Assembly (NCBI GenBank): GCA_021325375.1
Contig: JAJPHG010000013.1
Location: 1 to 64,000, forward strand
Direction: 5' to 3'
DNA from: Alphaproteobacteria bacterium
GTDB taxonomy: Bacteria > Pseudomonadota > Alphaproteobacteria > Micropepsales > Micropepsaceae
Length of the DNA stretch: 64,000 bases
Shown: one piece after another, positions 9,321 to 18,087 of the stretch
How positions within the stretch are numbered: the stretch's first letter is position 1
How the letters are laid out: every line of letters begins with the position of its first letter
Position numbers and translations under genes: made by a program
Notes under the pieces: generated by a model
Databases searched by the model: none
Seen by the model: the letters and a program-made list of their open reading frames with translations, nothing else
What the model was told of the DNA's origin: nothing

Positions 9321-9362
9321 GGGTGGCCGGGTCGCGCTCGCTACGCTCGCTGCCCGGCCATG
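9321..9362. repeat. REP-like palindromic element between rpmD and rplO
   Basis: GGGTGGCCGGG ... CTGCCCGGCCATGG is nearly identical to the copy at 212-255, including the flank up to the start codon (GAGAGTTACAATG here, CGAGGTTATAATG there). It lies inside the ribosomal operon, so the transcript must carry this hairpin just upstream of the rplO ribosome binding site. Confidence 0.7.
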
Positions 9363-9372
9363 GAGAGTTACA

Positions 9373-9936
9373 ATGAAGCTGAACGAAATCCGCAACAATC
9401 CGGGCGCGCACAAGCGCAAGCTGAAGGTCGGCCGCGGCTCGTCCTCCGGCCTCGGCAAGACGTCGGGACGCGGCGTCAAGGGTGCCAAGGCGCGCACCGG
9501 CACCAAGGTCTACGGCTTCGAAGGCGGCCAGATGCCGCTGCACATGCGCATGCCCAAGCGCGGCTTCAACAACATCTTCGCCAACGACTTCTCCGAGGTG
9601 AACATCGGCCGCCTGCAGAAGGCGATCGACGCCAAGCGCCTGGATATCTCGGCCAAGGTGACCGAGGAGGTCCTGCGCAAGGCCGGCCTCGTGCATAAGA
9701 GCCGCGACGGCGTGCGCCTGCTCGGCAAGGGCGAGATCACCGCCAAGCTCGACATCGAGGTGGCGGGCGTCTCGGCCGGCGCGCGCGCGGCGATCGAGAA
9801 GGCGGGCGGCAGCGTGACGGCGACCTTCAAGAAGAAGGTCTACATGAACAAGAAGGGCGAGCCCGGCAAGCGCCACCAGCGCCGTGCGAAGTCCGCCGAA
9901 ACGCGGGCGGCGCGCTCGGCGGCTGCCTCGCAGTAA
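9373..9936 (+). CDS. rplO: 50S ribosomal protein L15
   Basis: 187 residues, longer than the usual 145-165 because of a basic C-terminal tail ([22 protein letters not shown]). L15 is a late assembly protein with an extended N-terminal arm, here [22 protein letters not shown] followed by glycine-rich [18 protein letters not shown] 9373 matches the family start and is preceded by GGAGAG. Confidence 0.96.
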   Translation: MKLNEIRNNPGAHKRKLKVGRGSSSGLGKTSGRGVKGAKARTGTKVYGFEGGQMPLHMRMPKRGFNNIFANDFSEVNIGRLQKAIDAKRLDISAKVTEEVLRKAGLVHKSRDGVRLLGKGEITAKLDIEVAGVSAGARAAIEKAGGSVTATFKKKVYMNKKGEPGKRHQRRAKSAETRAARSAAASQ

Positions 9937-10046
9937 GCCATCATCCCCTCGCGATGCCGTCGCATCGCTCGGCCGGGAATGACAGTATGGGATTGCCGAA
10001 CGAGGGACGCGACCTTAGCTAAGGGCCGTCCAACCTGGAGTGGGAT

Positions 10047-11368
<1,322 letters not shown>

Positions 11369-11372
<4 letters not shown>

Positions 11373-11953
11373 ATATCGTCCTCTTCGGCCCGCCCGGGGC
11401 GGGGAAGGGAACGCAGGCGCGCATCCTGACCGAGACGCGCGGCTGGCCGCAGCTCTCCACCGGCGACATGCTGCGCGCCGCGGTGCAGGCCCAGACCCCG
11501 CTCGGCAAGCAGGTCGAGGCGATCCTGACCAAGGGCGAGCTCGTCACCGACGCCGTCGTCATCGGCATCGTCGCCGAGCGCATCGACCAGCCCGATTGCC
11601 GCAATGGCGCGGTGTTCGACGGCTTCCCGCGGACCATCGCGCAGGCGCAGGCGCTCGATAAGATGCTCGCCGAGCGCCGCAAGAAGATCGACATGGTACT
11701 CGAGCTCAAGGTCGACGACGCGGTGCTCGTCCGGCGCGCCGAGCAGCGCGTGAAGGACACGCTGGCGAAGGGCGGGACCGCGCGCTCCGACGACACGCCG
11801 GAGACGCTCAGGCACCGCCTCGAGGTCTACTACAAGAACACCGCGCCGCTGCTCGAGTTCTACGGCAAGCAGGGCAGGATCACGACCGTCGACGGCATGG
11901 CCTCGATCGAGGCGGTAACCAAGGCCATCGCCGCCGCCATCGACGGCCGCTAG
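11369..11953 (+). CDS. adk: Adenylate kinase, short form
   Basis: 194 residues. The enzyme interconverts ATP + AMP and 2 ADP in the cytoplasm. The P-loop GPPGAGKGTQA lies at residues 7-17, the AMP-binding region includes STGDMLRA, and DGFPRTIAQA is at about residues 84-93. The LID is the short version (ERVKDTLAKGGTARSDDTPE) without zinc cysteines, as in many alphaproteobacterial enzymes. Start is GTG 11369 inside the secY stop, with GAGGAG upstream. secY-adk adjacency is the classical arrangement. Confidence 0.96.
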
Positions 11954-11974
11954 CCGCTCCTGTAAAATCTTCGC

Positions 11975-12928
11975 ATGACCACCAGCGACGTCACCGCACG
12001 AGGCACAGCTCTCCTGATCGGCCGCGACGGGCCGTTCGAGCCGGAGGAGGGCGCGCGCCTGATCGCCTCGGCGGTCGAGCAGGGCGATGCTGAGGCGATG
12101 GCCGTGATGGCGACGCTCAAGGGCGCGGGCGCGTGGACGACGCAGAGCTGGCCCGAGGCGCTCGCGCTTCTCCAGCGTGCGGCCGAGGGCGGCGCGGAAG
12201 ACGGGCGCGGGCAGCTCATTCTTCTCGCGGGCGATCAGACGCTGGCGGACGAAGCGCGCGGGGGCAGGGCGGGGCCTGACATCTGGCGGCGCCTGCGTGA
12301 GAGCATCGATCTCGAGAAATGGATCACGCCGCCGCCGCCGAAGCAGGTCTGCGACTGGCCCAAGATCTGGATCGCGGAGAAGTTCGCCACGCCCGAGCTC
12401 TGCGCCTGGCTGGTGAGCCGGGGCATCGGCAAGTTCCGGCCCTCGATGATGTTCGACGGCCAGAAGGCGCGGTTCCTGGCTACGCGCAACTGCAGCGATT
12501 TCCCGTTCACCGTCGTCGACGGCGGCGTGGTGCTGCTCCTGCTGCGCATCCGCGTCAGCCTGCTCACCAATCTCAAGCCCGATCAGATGGAGCCGCCGCA
12601 GATCTTCCACTACGCGCTCGGCCAGGACATCAAGCCGCACTACGACTCGCTCTACGACGAGCAGCACCCCTATGGCCGCGAGGGCACCTACCAGGGCGAC
12701 CGGCTGGCGACGTTCCTGATGTACCTGAATGACGATTATGAGGGCGGCGACCTCACCTTCACCAAGGTCGGCTTCACCTATAAGGGCAAGACGGGCGACG
12801 GCATCTTCTTCGCCAGCATGCGCGAGGGCAAACCGGACCGCATGAGCCTGCACGGCGCCGGGGTTATCACCAGGGGCGAGAAGTACATCCTGTCGCAGTG
12901 GATCCACGACCGGGCATTCACGGCCTGA
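11975..12928 (+). CDS. 2-oxoglutarate/Fe(II) oxygenase, prolyl 4-hydroxylase-like
   Basis: 317 residues. The C-terminal half (about 205-312) matches the prolyl 4-hydroxylase fold. Iron ligands H222 and D224 sit in KPHYDSL, H293 in SLHGAGV, and K303 in ITRGEKYILSQWIHDR is the expected 2-oxoglutarate-binding residue. The N-terminal part (20-90) has Sel1/TPR-like alanine-rich helices (EGARLIASAVEQGDAEAMAV). Family members hydroxylate proline in proteins or small molecules, and the substrate cannot be read from sequence. It sits between adk and the alpha ribosomal operon, an unusual place for such a gene. It begins 21 bases after adk, so co-transcription is likely. Confidence 0.88.
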   Translation: MTTSDVTARGTALLIGRDGPFEPEEGARLIASAVEQGDAEAMAVMATLKGAGAWTTQSWPEALALLQRAAEGGAEDGRGQLILLAGDQTLADEARGGRAGPDIWRRLRESIDLEKWITPPPPKQVCDWPKIWIAEKFATPELCAWLVSRGIGKFRPSMMFDGQKARFLATRNCSDFPFTVVDGGVVLLLLRIRVSLLTNLKPDQMEPPQIFHYALGQDIKPHYDSLYDEQHPYGREGTYQGDRLATFLMYLNDDYEGGDLTFTKVGFTYKGKTGDGIFFASMREGKPDRMSLHGAGVITRGEKYILSQWIHDRAFTA

Positions 12929-12972
12929 AGGAATCTGCCGTCACGCAACCATTGTTAGAATATTGAAATAGC

Positions 12973-13000
12973 TTGAACTTTTACGAGTATGCATTATGTT
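12973..13000 (+). promoter_or_regulatory. Candidate promoter of the tRNA-like gene
   Basis: TTGAAC (12973-12978) is separated by 16 bases from TATGTT (12995-13000), which lies about 20 bases before the predicted tRNA 5' end. The region 12929-13019 otherwise holds no gene and is locally AT-rich compared with its surroundings. The match to a housekeeping promoter is moderate. Confidence 0.45.
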
Positions 13001-13019
13001 AATCGCCGGCAGGTCGAAT

Positions 13020-13106
13020 TGGGGGCTGGCGGAAGCTGATAGACGCGACGCCCTGTCAAGGCGTGGAGACGTAGGTCTCGTAAGGGTTCGATTCCCTTGC
13101 CCCCAC
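13020..13106 (+). tRNA. Atypical class II tRNA-like gene, anticodon GUC
   Basis: A full cloverleaf can be drawn. Acceptor TGGGGGC/GCCCCCA (13020-13026 with 13099-13105) gives seven pairs. The D-stem GCG/CGC pairs 13029-13031 with 13044-13046. Anticodon stem ACGCC/GGCGT encloses the loop CTGTCAA, with anticodon GTC at 13055-13057. The long variable arm has a perfect stem GAGAC/GTCTC (13066-13079), and the T-arm AAGGG-TTCGATT-CCCTT is canonical. A long variable arm belongs to Leu, Ser or Tyr tRNAs, whereas GUC is an Asp anticodon. The D-arm resembles tRNA-Leu but the D-loop lacks the GG pair (CTGATAGA). CCA is not encoded. It could be a functional odd tRNA, a decaying tRNA-Leu copy or a regulatory mimic. 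Confidence 0.7.
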
Positions 13107-13162
13107 ACCTCCGCGCCGTAAGTTTGCTTTGCTGGTCTCTTGGGTTCGGTCGAGGGTTGTTT

Positions 13163-13255
13163 GAGACCTACGTCGCCCTTGATTGAATGACACCGCCAGC
13201 AGTTTTGAGAGTTTGCGGTGCGGGAAGGCTGAGAGACCCCGCATCGCCCTTGAAT
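13163..13255 (+). repeat. Imperfect direct repeat downstream of the tRNA-like gene
   Basis: GAGACCTACGTCGCCCTTGA (13163-13182) recurs as GAGACCCCGCATCGCCCTTGA near 13233-13253. The first copy also holds GAGACCTACGTC, the exact reverse complement of 12 bases of the tRNA variable arm (13068-13079). The stretch 13107-13284 contains no recognisable gene. Confidence 0.5.
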
Positions 13256-13284
13256 CCCCCTAGCGAAAGATTATTTTCCGCCTG

Positions 13285-13312
13285 TTGACTGGGGCCCGCG
13301 CATTTCTATAAT
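13285..13312 (+). promoter_or_regulatory. Strong promoter of the rpsM-rpoA operon
   Basis: TTGACT (13285-13290) and TATAAT (13307-13312) are separated by 16 bases, close to the sigma-70 consensus. Transcription would begin near 13320 and give a leader of about 135 bases before rpsM. The presence of this promoter means the alpha block is not dependent on readthrough from adk. Confidence 0.8.
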
Positions 13313-13454
13313 CCGCGCCCTCGCGGCAGATTTCCTGTCAAATCCGGCGCTTAGAGGCCTTTTCGTGAGAAAGGCGGGCAGCGGATTGGGCAGGGTTTTG
13401 ACGTTGAAGAAAATATTAACGAATTCAATGGCTTGAAAGCCGAAGGACGGACCC

Positions 13455-13832
13455 GTGGCACGCATCGCCGGCGTCAACATCCCCACCCAGAAGCGGGTCG
13501 AAATCGGCCTGCGCTACATCCATGGAATCGGGCCGGCCAAGGCCCAGGAGATCATGCAGAAAGTCGGCATCGCTCCCGAGCGCCGCGTCCATGACCTGAC
13601 CGACGCCGAGATCATCCAGATCCGCGAGGTGATCGACCGCGACTACCTCGTCGAAGGCGACCTGCGCCGCGAAGTGGCGATGAACATCAAGCGGCTGATG
13701 GATCTGGGCTGTTACCGCGGCCTGCGCCACCGCCGCGGCCTGCCCGTCCGCGGCCAGCGCACCCACACCAACGCCCGCACGCGCAAGGGTCCCGCCAAGG
13801 CGATCGCCGGCAAGAAGAAAGTGACGAAGTAA
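13455..13832 (+). CDS. rpsM: 30S ribosomal protein S13
   Basis: 125 residues. S13 contacts the P-site tRNA and forms inter-subunit bridges with L5. Starts at GTG 13455 ([19 protein letters not shown]) with AAGGACGG upstream. The helix-hairpin-helix [16 protein letters not shown] and the C-terminal [24 protein letters not shown] are diagnostic. First gene of the alpha block, one base from rpsK. Confidence 0.96.
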   Translation: MARIAGVNIPTQKRVEIGLRYIHGIGPAKAQEIMQKVGIAPERRVHDLTDAEIIQIREVIDRDYLVEGDLRREVAMNIKRLMDLGCYRGLRHRRGLPVRGQRTHTNARTRKGPAKAIAGKKKVTK

Positions 13833-13833
13833 G

Positions 13834-14229
13834 ATGGCAAAGCCCGCTGGCGCCGCACGCGCGCGCAAGAAGGAAAAGAAGAACGTCGTCGTCGGCGTGG
13901 CGCATGTCGCCGCGACCTTCAACAACACGATCATCACGATCACCGACCAGAGCGGCAACGCGATCTCGTGGTCGTCGTCGGGCATGATGGGCTTCAAGGG
14001 CTCGCGCAAGTCGACGCCCTATGCCGCCCAGGTCGCGTCCGAGGACGCCGGCAAGAAGGCGATGGAACACGGCATGCGCACGCTGGAAGTGGAAGTCTCG
14101 GGCCCGGGCTCGGGACGGGAATCCGCTCTTCGCGCGCTGCAGACGGTCGGCCTCACGGTCACCTCGATCCGCGACGTGACCCCGATCCCGCACAATGGCT
14201 GCCGGCCGCCCAAGCGCCGCCGAGTCTGA
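13834..14229 (+). CDS. rpsK: 30S ribosomal protein S11
   Basis: 131 residues. S11 forms part of the platform near the E site and anti-Shine-Dalgarno region. Motifs include [21 protein letters not shown], the [20 protein letters not shown] segment and the C-terminal [18 protein letters not shown]. No rpsD follows, as expected outside the gammaproteobacterial order. A 79-base gap with a GTCCC...GGGAC pairing precedes rpoA. Confidence 0.97.
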   Translation: MAKPAGAARARKKEKKNVVVGVAHVAATFNNTIITITDQSGNAISWSSSGMMGFKGSRKSTPYAAQVASEDAGKKAMEHGMRTLEVEVSGPGSGRESALRALQTVGLTVTSIRDVTPIPHNGCRPPKRRRV

Positions 14230-14308
14230 GTTTTAGAGAGCTGTCCCAACCCTTCGTCGTACGAATGGACGCGCGCTCTCGGCGTCCGGGACACGATGAG
14301 GAAAAAAC

Positions 14309-15325
14309 ATGTTTCAGAAAAACTGGCAGGAATTGATCAAGCCGCAGAAGCTCCGCATCGAGGCAGGACACGAGGCGGGCAAGCAGGCGACGATCACCGC
14401 CGAGCCGCTCGAGCGCGGCTTCGGCCTCACCCTCGGCAACGCGCTGCGGCGCGTGCTGCTGTCGTCGCTGCAGGGCGCCGCGATCACCTCGATCCAGATC
14501 GAGGGCGTGCTGCATGAATTCTCCTCGATCGCCGGCGTGCGCGAGGACGTCACCGACATCGTGCTCAACGTGAAGCAGATCGCGCTGCGCATGCATGCCG
14601 AAGGTCCCAAGCGCCTGTCGCTGCGCGGCACCGGCCCCGGCGAGATCACCGCCGGCCAGATCGCCGCGGTCGCCGACGTCGAGATCCTCAATCCCGACCT
14701 CGTCATCTGCACGCTCGACGAGAAGGTCGAGTTCCGCATGGAGCTGACGGTCGCGACCGGCAAGGGTTATGTCCCCGCCGACCGCAACCGCCCCGAGGAC
14801 GCGCCGATCGGCCTGATCCCGGTCGACAGCCTGTTCTCGCCGGTGAAGAAGGTCTCCTACAAGGTCGAGAACACCCGCGAGGGCCAGATCCTCGATTACG
14901 ACAAGCTGACGCTGACGGTCGAGACCAACGGCGCGGTCACGCCGGACAACGCGGTCGCCTATGCGGCGCGCATCCTGCAGGACCAGCTCCAGATCTTCAT
15001 CAATTTCGAGGAGCCGCGCGAGCGCGTCGCCGAGGAAGCCAAGCCCGATCTGGCGTTCAATCCGGTGCTGCTGAAGAAGGTCGACGAGCTCGAGCTGTCG
15101 GTGCGTTCGGCGAACTGCTTGAAGAACGACAACATCGTCTATATCGGCGACCTGATCCAGAAGACGGAAGCGGAGATGCTCCGTACACCGAACTTCGGCC
15201 GCAAGTCGCTGAACGAGATCAAGGCGGTGCTCGCCGAGATGGGCCTGCACCTCGGCATGGAAGTGCCGGGCTGGCCGCCGGAGAACATCGAGGACCTCGC
15301 CAAGAGGTACGAGGACCAGTACTAG
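14309..15325 (+). CDS. rpoA: RNA polymerase subunit alpha
   Basis: 338 residues. The N-terminal domain (about 1-235) drives assembly of the core enzyme; it contains [27 protein letters not shown] at 32-58. The C-terminal domain (about 250-325) binds UP elements and activators; [22 protein letters not shown] sequence ([12 protein letters not shown]) and [17 protein letters not shown] are typical. ATG 14309 follows GATGAGGAAAAAAC. Separated by nine bases from rplQ. Confidence 0.97.
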   Translation: MFQKNWQELIKPQKLRIEAGHEAGKQATITAEPLERGFGLTLGNALRRVLLSSLQGAAITSIQIEGVLHEFSSIAGVREDVTDIVLNVKQIALRMHAEGPKRLSLRGTGPGEITAGQIAAVADVEILNPDLVICTLDEKVEFRMELTVATGKGYVPADRNRPEDAPIGLIPVDSLFSPVKKVSYKVENTREGQILDYDKLTLTVETNGAVTPDNAVAYAARILQDQLQIFINFEEPRERVAEEAKPDLAFNPVLLKKVDELELSVRSANCLKNDNIVYIGDLIQKTEAEMLRTPNFGRKSLNEIKAVLAEMGLHLGMEVPGWPPENIEDLAKRYEDQY

Positions 15326-15334
15326 GGGATTGCC

Positions 15335-15760
15335 ATGCGTCATCGTAACCAAGGCCGTAAGCTCAACGTCACCTCGTCGCATCGCGTCGCGATGTTCGCG
15401 AACATGATGGCTGCGCTCATCAAGCACGAGCAGATCAAGACCACGCTGCCCAAGGCGAAGTCGCTGCGCCCGGTGATGGAGAAGCTCGTGACGCTGTCGC
15501 GCCGCGGCGGCTCCGACCTGCACGCACGCCGCCAGGCGCTCGCGCAGATCCGCGACGAGGATCAGGTCAGGAAGCTCTTCGACGTCCTCGGCCCGCGCTA
15601 TGCCGGCCGTCCGGGCGGCTACACCCGCGTGCTCAAGGCGGGCTTCCGCCATGGCGACAACGCGGCGATGGCCTTCATCGAGTTCGTCGACCGCGATCCG
15701 GAGGCCAAGGGCCTGGACAGCGGCCCCGTCGAGGTCGGTGCCGAGGAAGCCGAGGCGTAG
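15335..15760 (+). CDS. rplQ: 50S ribosomal protein L17
   Basis: 141 residues. L17 sits near the tunnel exit. [24 protein letters not shown] and [21 protein letters not shown] identify the N-terminal core, with [25 protein letters not shown] in the C-terminal half. The tail is acidic. It closes the alpha block and is followed by a REP-like element and a strong terminator. Confidence 0.96.
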   Translation: MRHRNQGRKLNVTSSHRVAMFANMMAALIKHEQIKTTLPKAKSLRPVMEKLVTLSRRGGSDLHARRQALAQIRDEDQVRKLFDVLGPRYAGRPGGYTRVLKAGFRHGDNAAMAFIEFVDRDPEAKGLDSGPVEVGAEEAEA

Positions 15761-15777
15761 ATACACCCACCGTCGTC

Positions 15778-15804
15778 GTGGCCGGGACCTGCCCGGCCAT
15801 GACG
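15778..15804. repeat. Short REP-like palindrome after rplQ
   Basis: GTGGCCGGG-ACCTG-CCCGGCCATGA is a short form of the elements at 212-255 and 9321-9362, keeping the complementary ends and losing the central stretch. Confidence 0.6.
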
Positions 15805-15818
15805 GATTGGGTAGAAAG

Positions 15819-15850
15819 AAAAAGGGCGGCTCCATGGGGCCGCCCTTTTG
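15819..15850 (+). terminator. Intrinsic terminator of the alpha operon
   Basis: AAAGGGCGGC (15821-15830) pairs with GCCGCCCTTT (15839-15848) around TCCATGGG. It is preceded by an A-run and followed by T, so it can stop transcription in the forward direction. Confidence 0.85.
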
Positions 15851-15943
15851 CCTTCATCCCTTAAACGCTTTTAATTTCCGTTTGAGCGGGAATTCATCTC
15901 TACGGCATAATCCAGAAGGACGAGAGCGGGCTTTTCGAGATTT

Positions 15944-15971
15944 TTGCACGCCCCGCGGCCCGCGCTATAAG
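15944..15971 (+). promoter_or_regulatory. Candidate promoter of degP
   Basis: TTGCAC (15944-15949), a 16-base spacer and TATAAG (15966-15971) lie about 29 bases before the start of the protease gene. The spacing and hexamers fit a housekeeping promoter. No clear extracytoplasmic stress sigma site was seen. Confidence 0.5.
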
Positions 15972-15999
15972 CGGCGACTTCGGGGAGAGGAAAGGACAC

Positions 16000-17415
16000 A
16001 TGCGCGTTTCACGAGCCGGGGGGCTTTTCTTTGCTGCGGCCGTCGCCGCATCTACTCTGACGTGTGCGGCGCTCGCGAAAGCGCCCGCGACCCCGCAATA
16101 TGTGGTGCCGCAATCGATGGCGCAGGTCAGCCTGACCTTCGCGCCCATCGTCAAGCGTGTGGCGCCCGCGGTCGTCAACGTCTACACGCGCAGCGTCGTG
16201 CAGGCGCCGGTCAATCCGTTCTTCAGCGATCCGTTCTTCCGCCAGTTCTTCGGCGGCGGAGGCCTGAGCCGCGAGCGCGTGCAGCAATCGCTGGGCTCGG
16301 GCGTCATCGTGCGTTCCGACGGCACGATCATGACGAACAACCACGTCGTCCAGGGCGGCCAGGACATCGTCGTCGCGCTCTCCGACAAGCGCGAGTTCAA
16401 GGCCAGGGTCCTGGTCGCCGATCCGCGCACGGATCTGGCGATCCTCAAGATCGACACCCATGGCGAGGCGCTTCCGACGCTTTCCTTCGCCGACAGCGAC
16501 AAGGTGCAGGTCGGCGATCTCGTGCTCGCGGTCGGCGATCCTTTCGGCGTCGGCCAGACGGTGACGATGGGCATCGTCTCCGCGCTCGCGCGCACGCAGG
16601 TCAGCGCGTCGGACTATCAGTTCTTCATCCAGACCGACGCCGCGATCAATCCGGGCAATTCCGGCGGCGCGCTGGTGACGACGGACGGCAAGCTCGCCGG
16701 CATCAACACCTCCATCGTGTCGAATTCCGGCGGCTCCGTCGGCATCGGCTTCGCGATCCCCTCCAACATGGTGCGGCGCATCCTGGAAGGCGCCGGCACT
16801 GGCGGCGTGAAGCTCGCCTGGTTCGGCGCCGACGGCCAGCCGGTGACGGCTGAGATCGCGCGCAGCATCGGCCTTTCGCGTCCCGGCGGCGTGCTGCTGA
16901 AGAGCGTCTATCCCGGCGGGCCGGCGGCGCAGGCCGGCCTCAAGGTCGGCGACGTCGTGCTCGCCATCGACGGCAACGGCGTCGACGACATGCAGGCGCT
17001 CAACTACCGCATCGCCACCCACAAGGCCGGCGACACGCCGACGATGAAGGTGGCGACGAACGGCCGTGAGCACGACGTCGTGGTCAGGCTCTCCCTGCCG
17101 CCGGAGACGCCGCGCCAGGCGACGACCATCGGCGGGCACAACCCGCTGACGGGCGCGCGGGTGGAGAACCTCTCGCCGGCGGCCGCTCTCGATCTGCAAT
17201 TGGAGCCGACGTCCGAGGGCGTCGCGGTGGTCTCGCCCGGGCGCTCGATCGCGGCCAATCAGGGCTTCGAGGCGGGCGACATCATCCGTTCGATCAACGG
17301 GGCCGGCATCCACAATGTCGGCGAGCTCAATCGCGCGCTCGGCCAGGCCAACGGCCACTGGGACATGATCATCGACCGCGGCGGCCGCAGGCTGACGCTG
17401 AGCGTGGACGGGTAG
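16000..17415 (+). CDS. degP: Do-family periplasmic serine protease/chaperone
   Basis: 471 residues with an N-terminal signal peptide (cleavage near residues 26-29). It degrades or refolds misfolded envelope proteins. The catalytic triad is H115 (TNNHVV), D145 (TDLAIL) and S221 (GNSGGAL). Two PDZ domains follow, roughly 270-370 and 385-470; GVLLKSVYPGGPAAQAGLKVGDVVL marks the first. GAGAGGAAAGG precedes ATG 16000. The exact subtype (DegP, DegQ or MucD-like) cannot be settled from sequence alone. A decayed copy of its last ten codons lies at about 17995-18032. Confidence 0.93.
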   Translation: MRVSRAGGLFFAAAVAASTLTCAALAKAPATPQYVVPQSMAQVSLTFAPIVKRVAPAVVNVYTRSVVQAPVNPFFSDPFFRQFFGGGGLSRERVQQSLGSGVIVRSDGTIMTNNHVVQGGQDIVVALSDKREFKARVLVADPRTDLAILKIDTHGEALPTLSFADSDKVQVGDLVLAVGDPFGVGQTVTMGIVSALARTQVSASDYQFFIQTDAAINPGNSGGALVTTDGKLAGINTSIVSNSGGSVGIGFAIPSNMVRRILEGAGTGGVKLAWFGADGQPVTAEIARSIGLSRPGGVLLKSVYPGGPAAQAGLKVGDVVLAIDGNGVDDMQALNYRIATHKAGDTPTMKVATNGREHDVVVRLSLPPETPRQATTIGGHNPLTGARVENLSPAAALDLQLEPTSEGVAVVSPGRSIAANQGFEAGDIIRSINGAGIHNVGELNRALGQANGHWDMIIDRGGRRLTLSVDG

Positions 17416-17453
17416 CGGGGCAGGTTGGAGCGGCGGCTACTGATTGAATCGCG

Positions 17454-17900
17454 TTATTCGATTTCTTCCTTGACCCTCCAGGCCAGGAAGCCGCCGATGG
17501 CAGCTGCGGTCAGTGCGATCGCAGCTGACCAGATGTTGTCGAGTGACCAGTTGTCCGAGACGCCCCAGCCGGGTACCAGCATATGCGGTGCGTGGGCTGC
17601 GAAGTAGTACATTGCCCCAAGATAGACGGACGCCATGGCGGTCCAGACTATTCGGGGAAGCAATGCGATTGACGCGCCTACCAGAACTGCGAAAATCGCG
17701 GCTGCGAAAAGGCCGAGCAGGATTGAAAACAAAGGGTGCCAGTTCCAAACCGCATGGGCGTGAAATCCGATGCCAACCGAAACAGATAATGGCAGGAGCA
17801 CGGATGGCAGCAGCAAGGCTAGAGCAGCCGCGGCCAAGACTAGAACAAAAACGGCGCCAGCAGCTTCTTCCTCACGTGTGACGACACGAACCGTTTCCAT
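17454..17900 (-). CDS. Four-helix membrane protein of unknown function
   Basis: 148 residues with about four hydrophobic segments (near 14-40, 55-80, 82-105, 122-142), separated by short loops rich in histidine and tryptophan (FHAHAVWNWHP). The N-terminus METVRVVTREEEAAG is cytoplasmic-like. No family was recognised. The minus-strand frame is favoured over the overlapping forward frame because only it gives a coherent membrane protein. Composition is less GC-rich than its neighbours. The gene lies between degP and a ghost of the degP 3' end, which suggests it replaced or displaced a second protease copy. Confidence 0.7.
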   Translation of the reverse strand: METVRVVTREEEAAGAVFVLVLAAAALALLLPSVLLPLSVSVGIGFHAHAVWNWHPLFSILLGLFAAAIFAVLVGASIALLPRIVWTAMASVYLGAMYYFAAHAPHMLVPGWGVSDNWSLDNIWSAAIALTAAAIGGFLAWRVKEEIE

Positions 17901-17994
17901 GGCGAGAAGGCTCCCTACAGCCTAAGCGCGATATTAGCTCCGCGGCCGGAATGCGGCAACTGCGCTGTGGCAACCCTCTCGATAGCTCGATCAA

Positions 17995-18032
17995 GCGGCA
18001 GCCGCAGGTTGACGCTAAGCGTGGATGGATGA
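17995..18032 (+). pseudogene. Ghost copy of the degP 3' end
   Basis: The bases encode SGSRRLTLSVDG and a TGA stop. The last nine codons match the degP ending RRLTLSVDG exactly at protein level. Aligned with 17378-17415, 31 of the first 36 bases agree, all five differences are transitions, and the four within those last nine codons are synonymous. The remnant therefore looks like the tail of a second degP-like gene that once evolved under selection. Upstream of it the similarity vanishes. Confidence 0.65.
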
Positions 18033-18037
18033 AAGCA

Positions 18038-18064
18038 AAGGGGCCCGGCGCAGCCAGGCCCCTT
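18038..18064 (-). terminator. Terminator for the 18088-20163 gene
   Basis: AAGGGGCC (18038-18045) pairs with GGCCCCTT (18057-18064). Read on the minus strand the hairpin is followed by a T-rich tract (TTTGCTTTC), so it fits an intrinsic terminator for the minus-strand gene ending at 18088. Confidence 0.7.
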
Positions 18065-18087
18065 CGATCTTCACGCGCGAAGCGCCG

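Noticed and set aside
14159..15835. 558-codon minus-strand frame opposite rpoA and rplQ
   Set aside because: Covered entirely by essential genes on the plus strand; no family features.
17513..17881. Forward frame of 122 codons opposite the 17454-17900 gene
   Set aside because: Arg/Pro/Leu-rich with no coherent segments; the minus-strand product is a plausible membrane protein.
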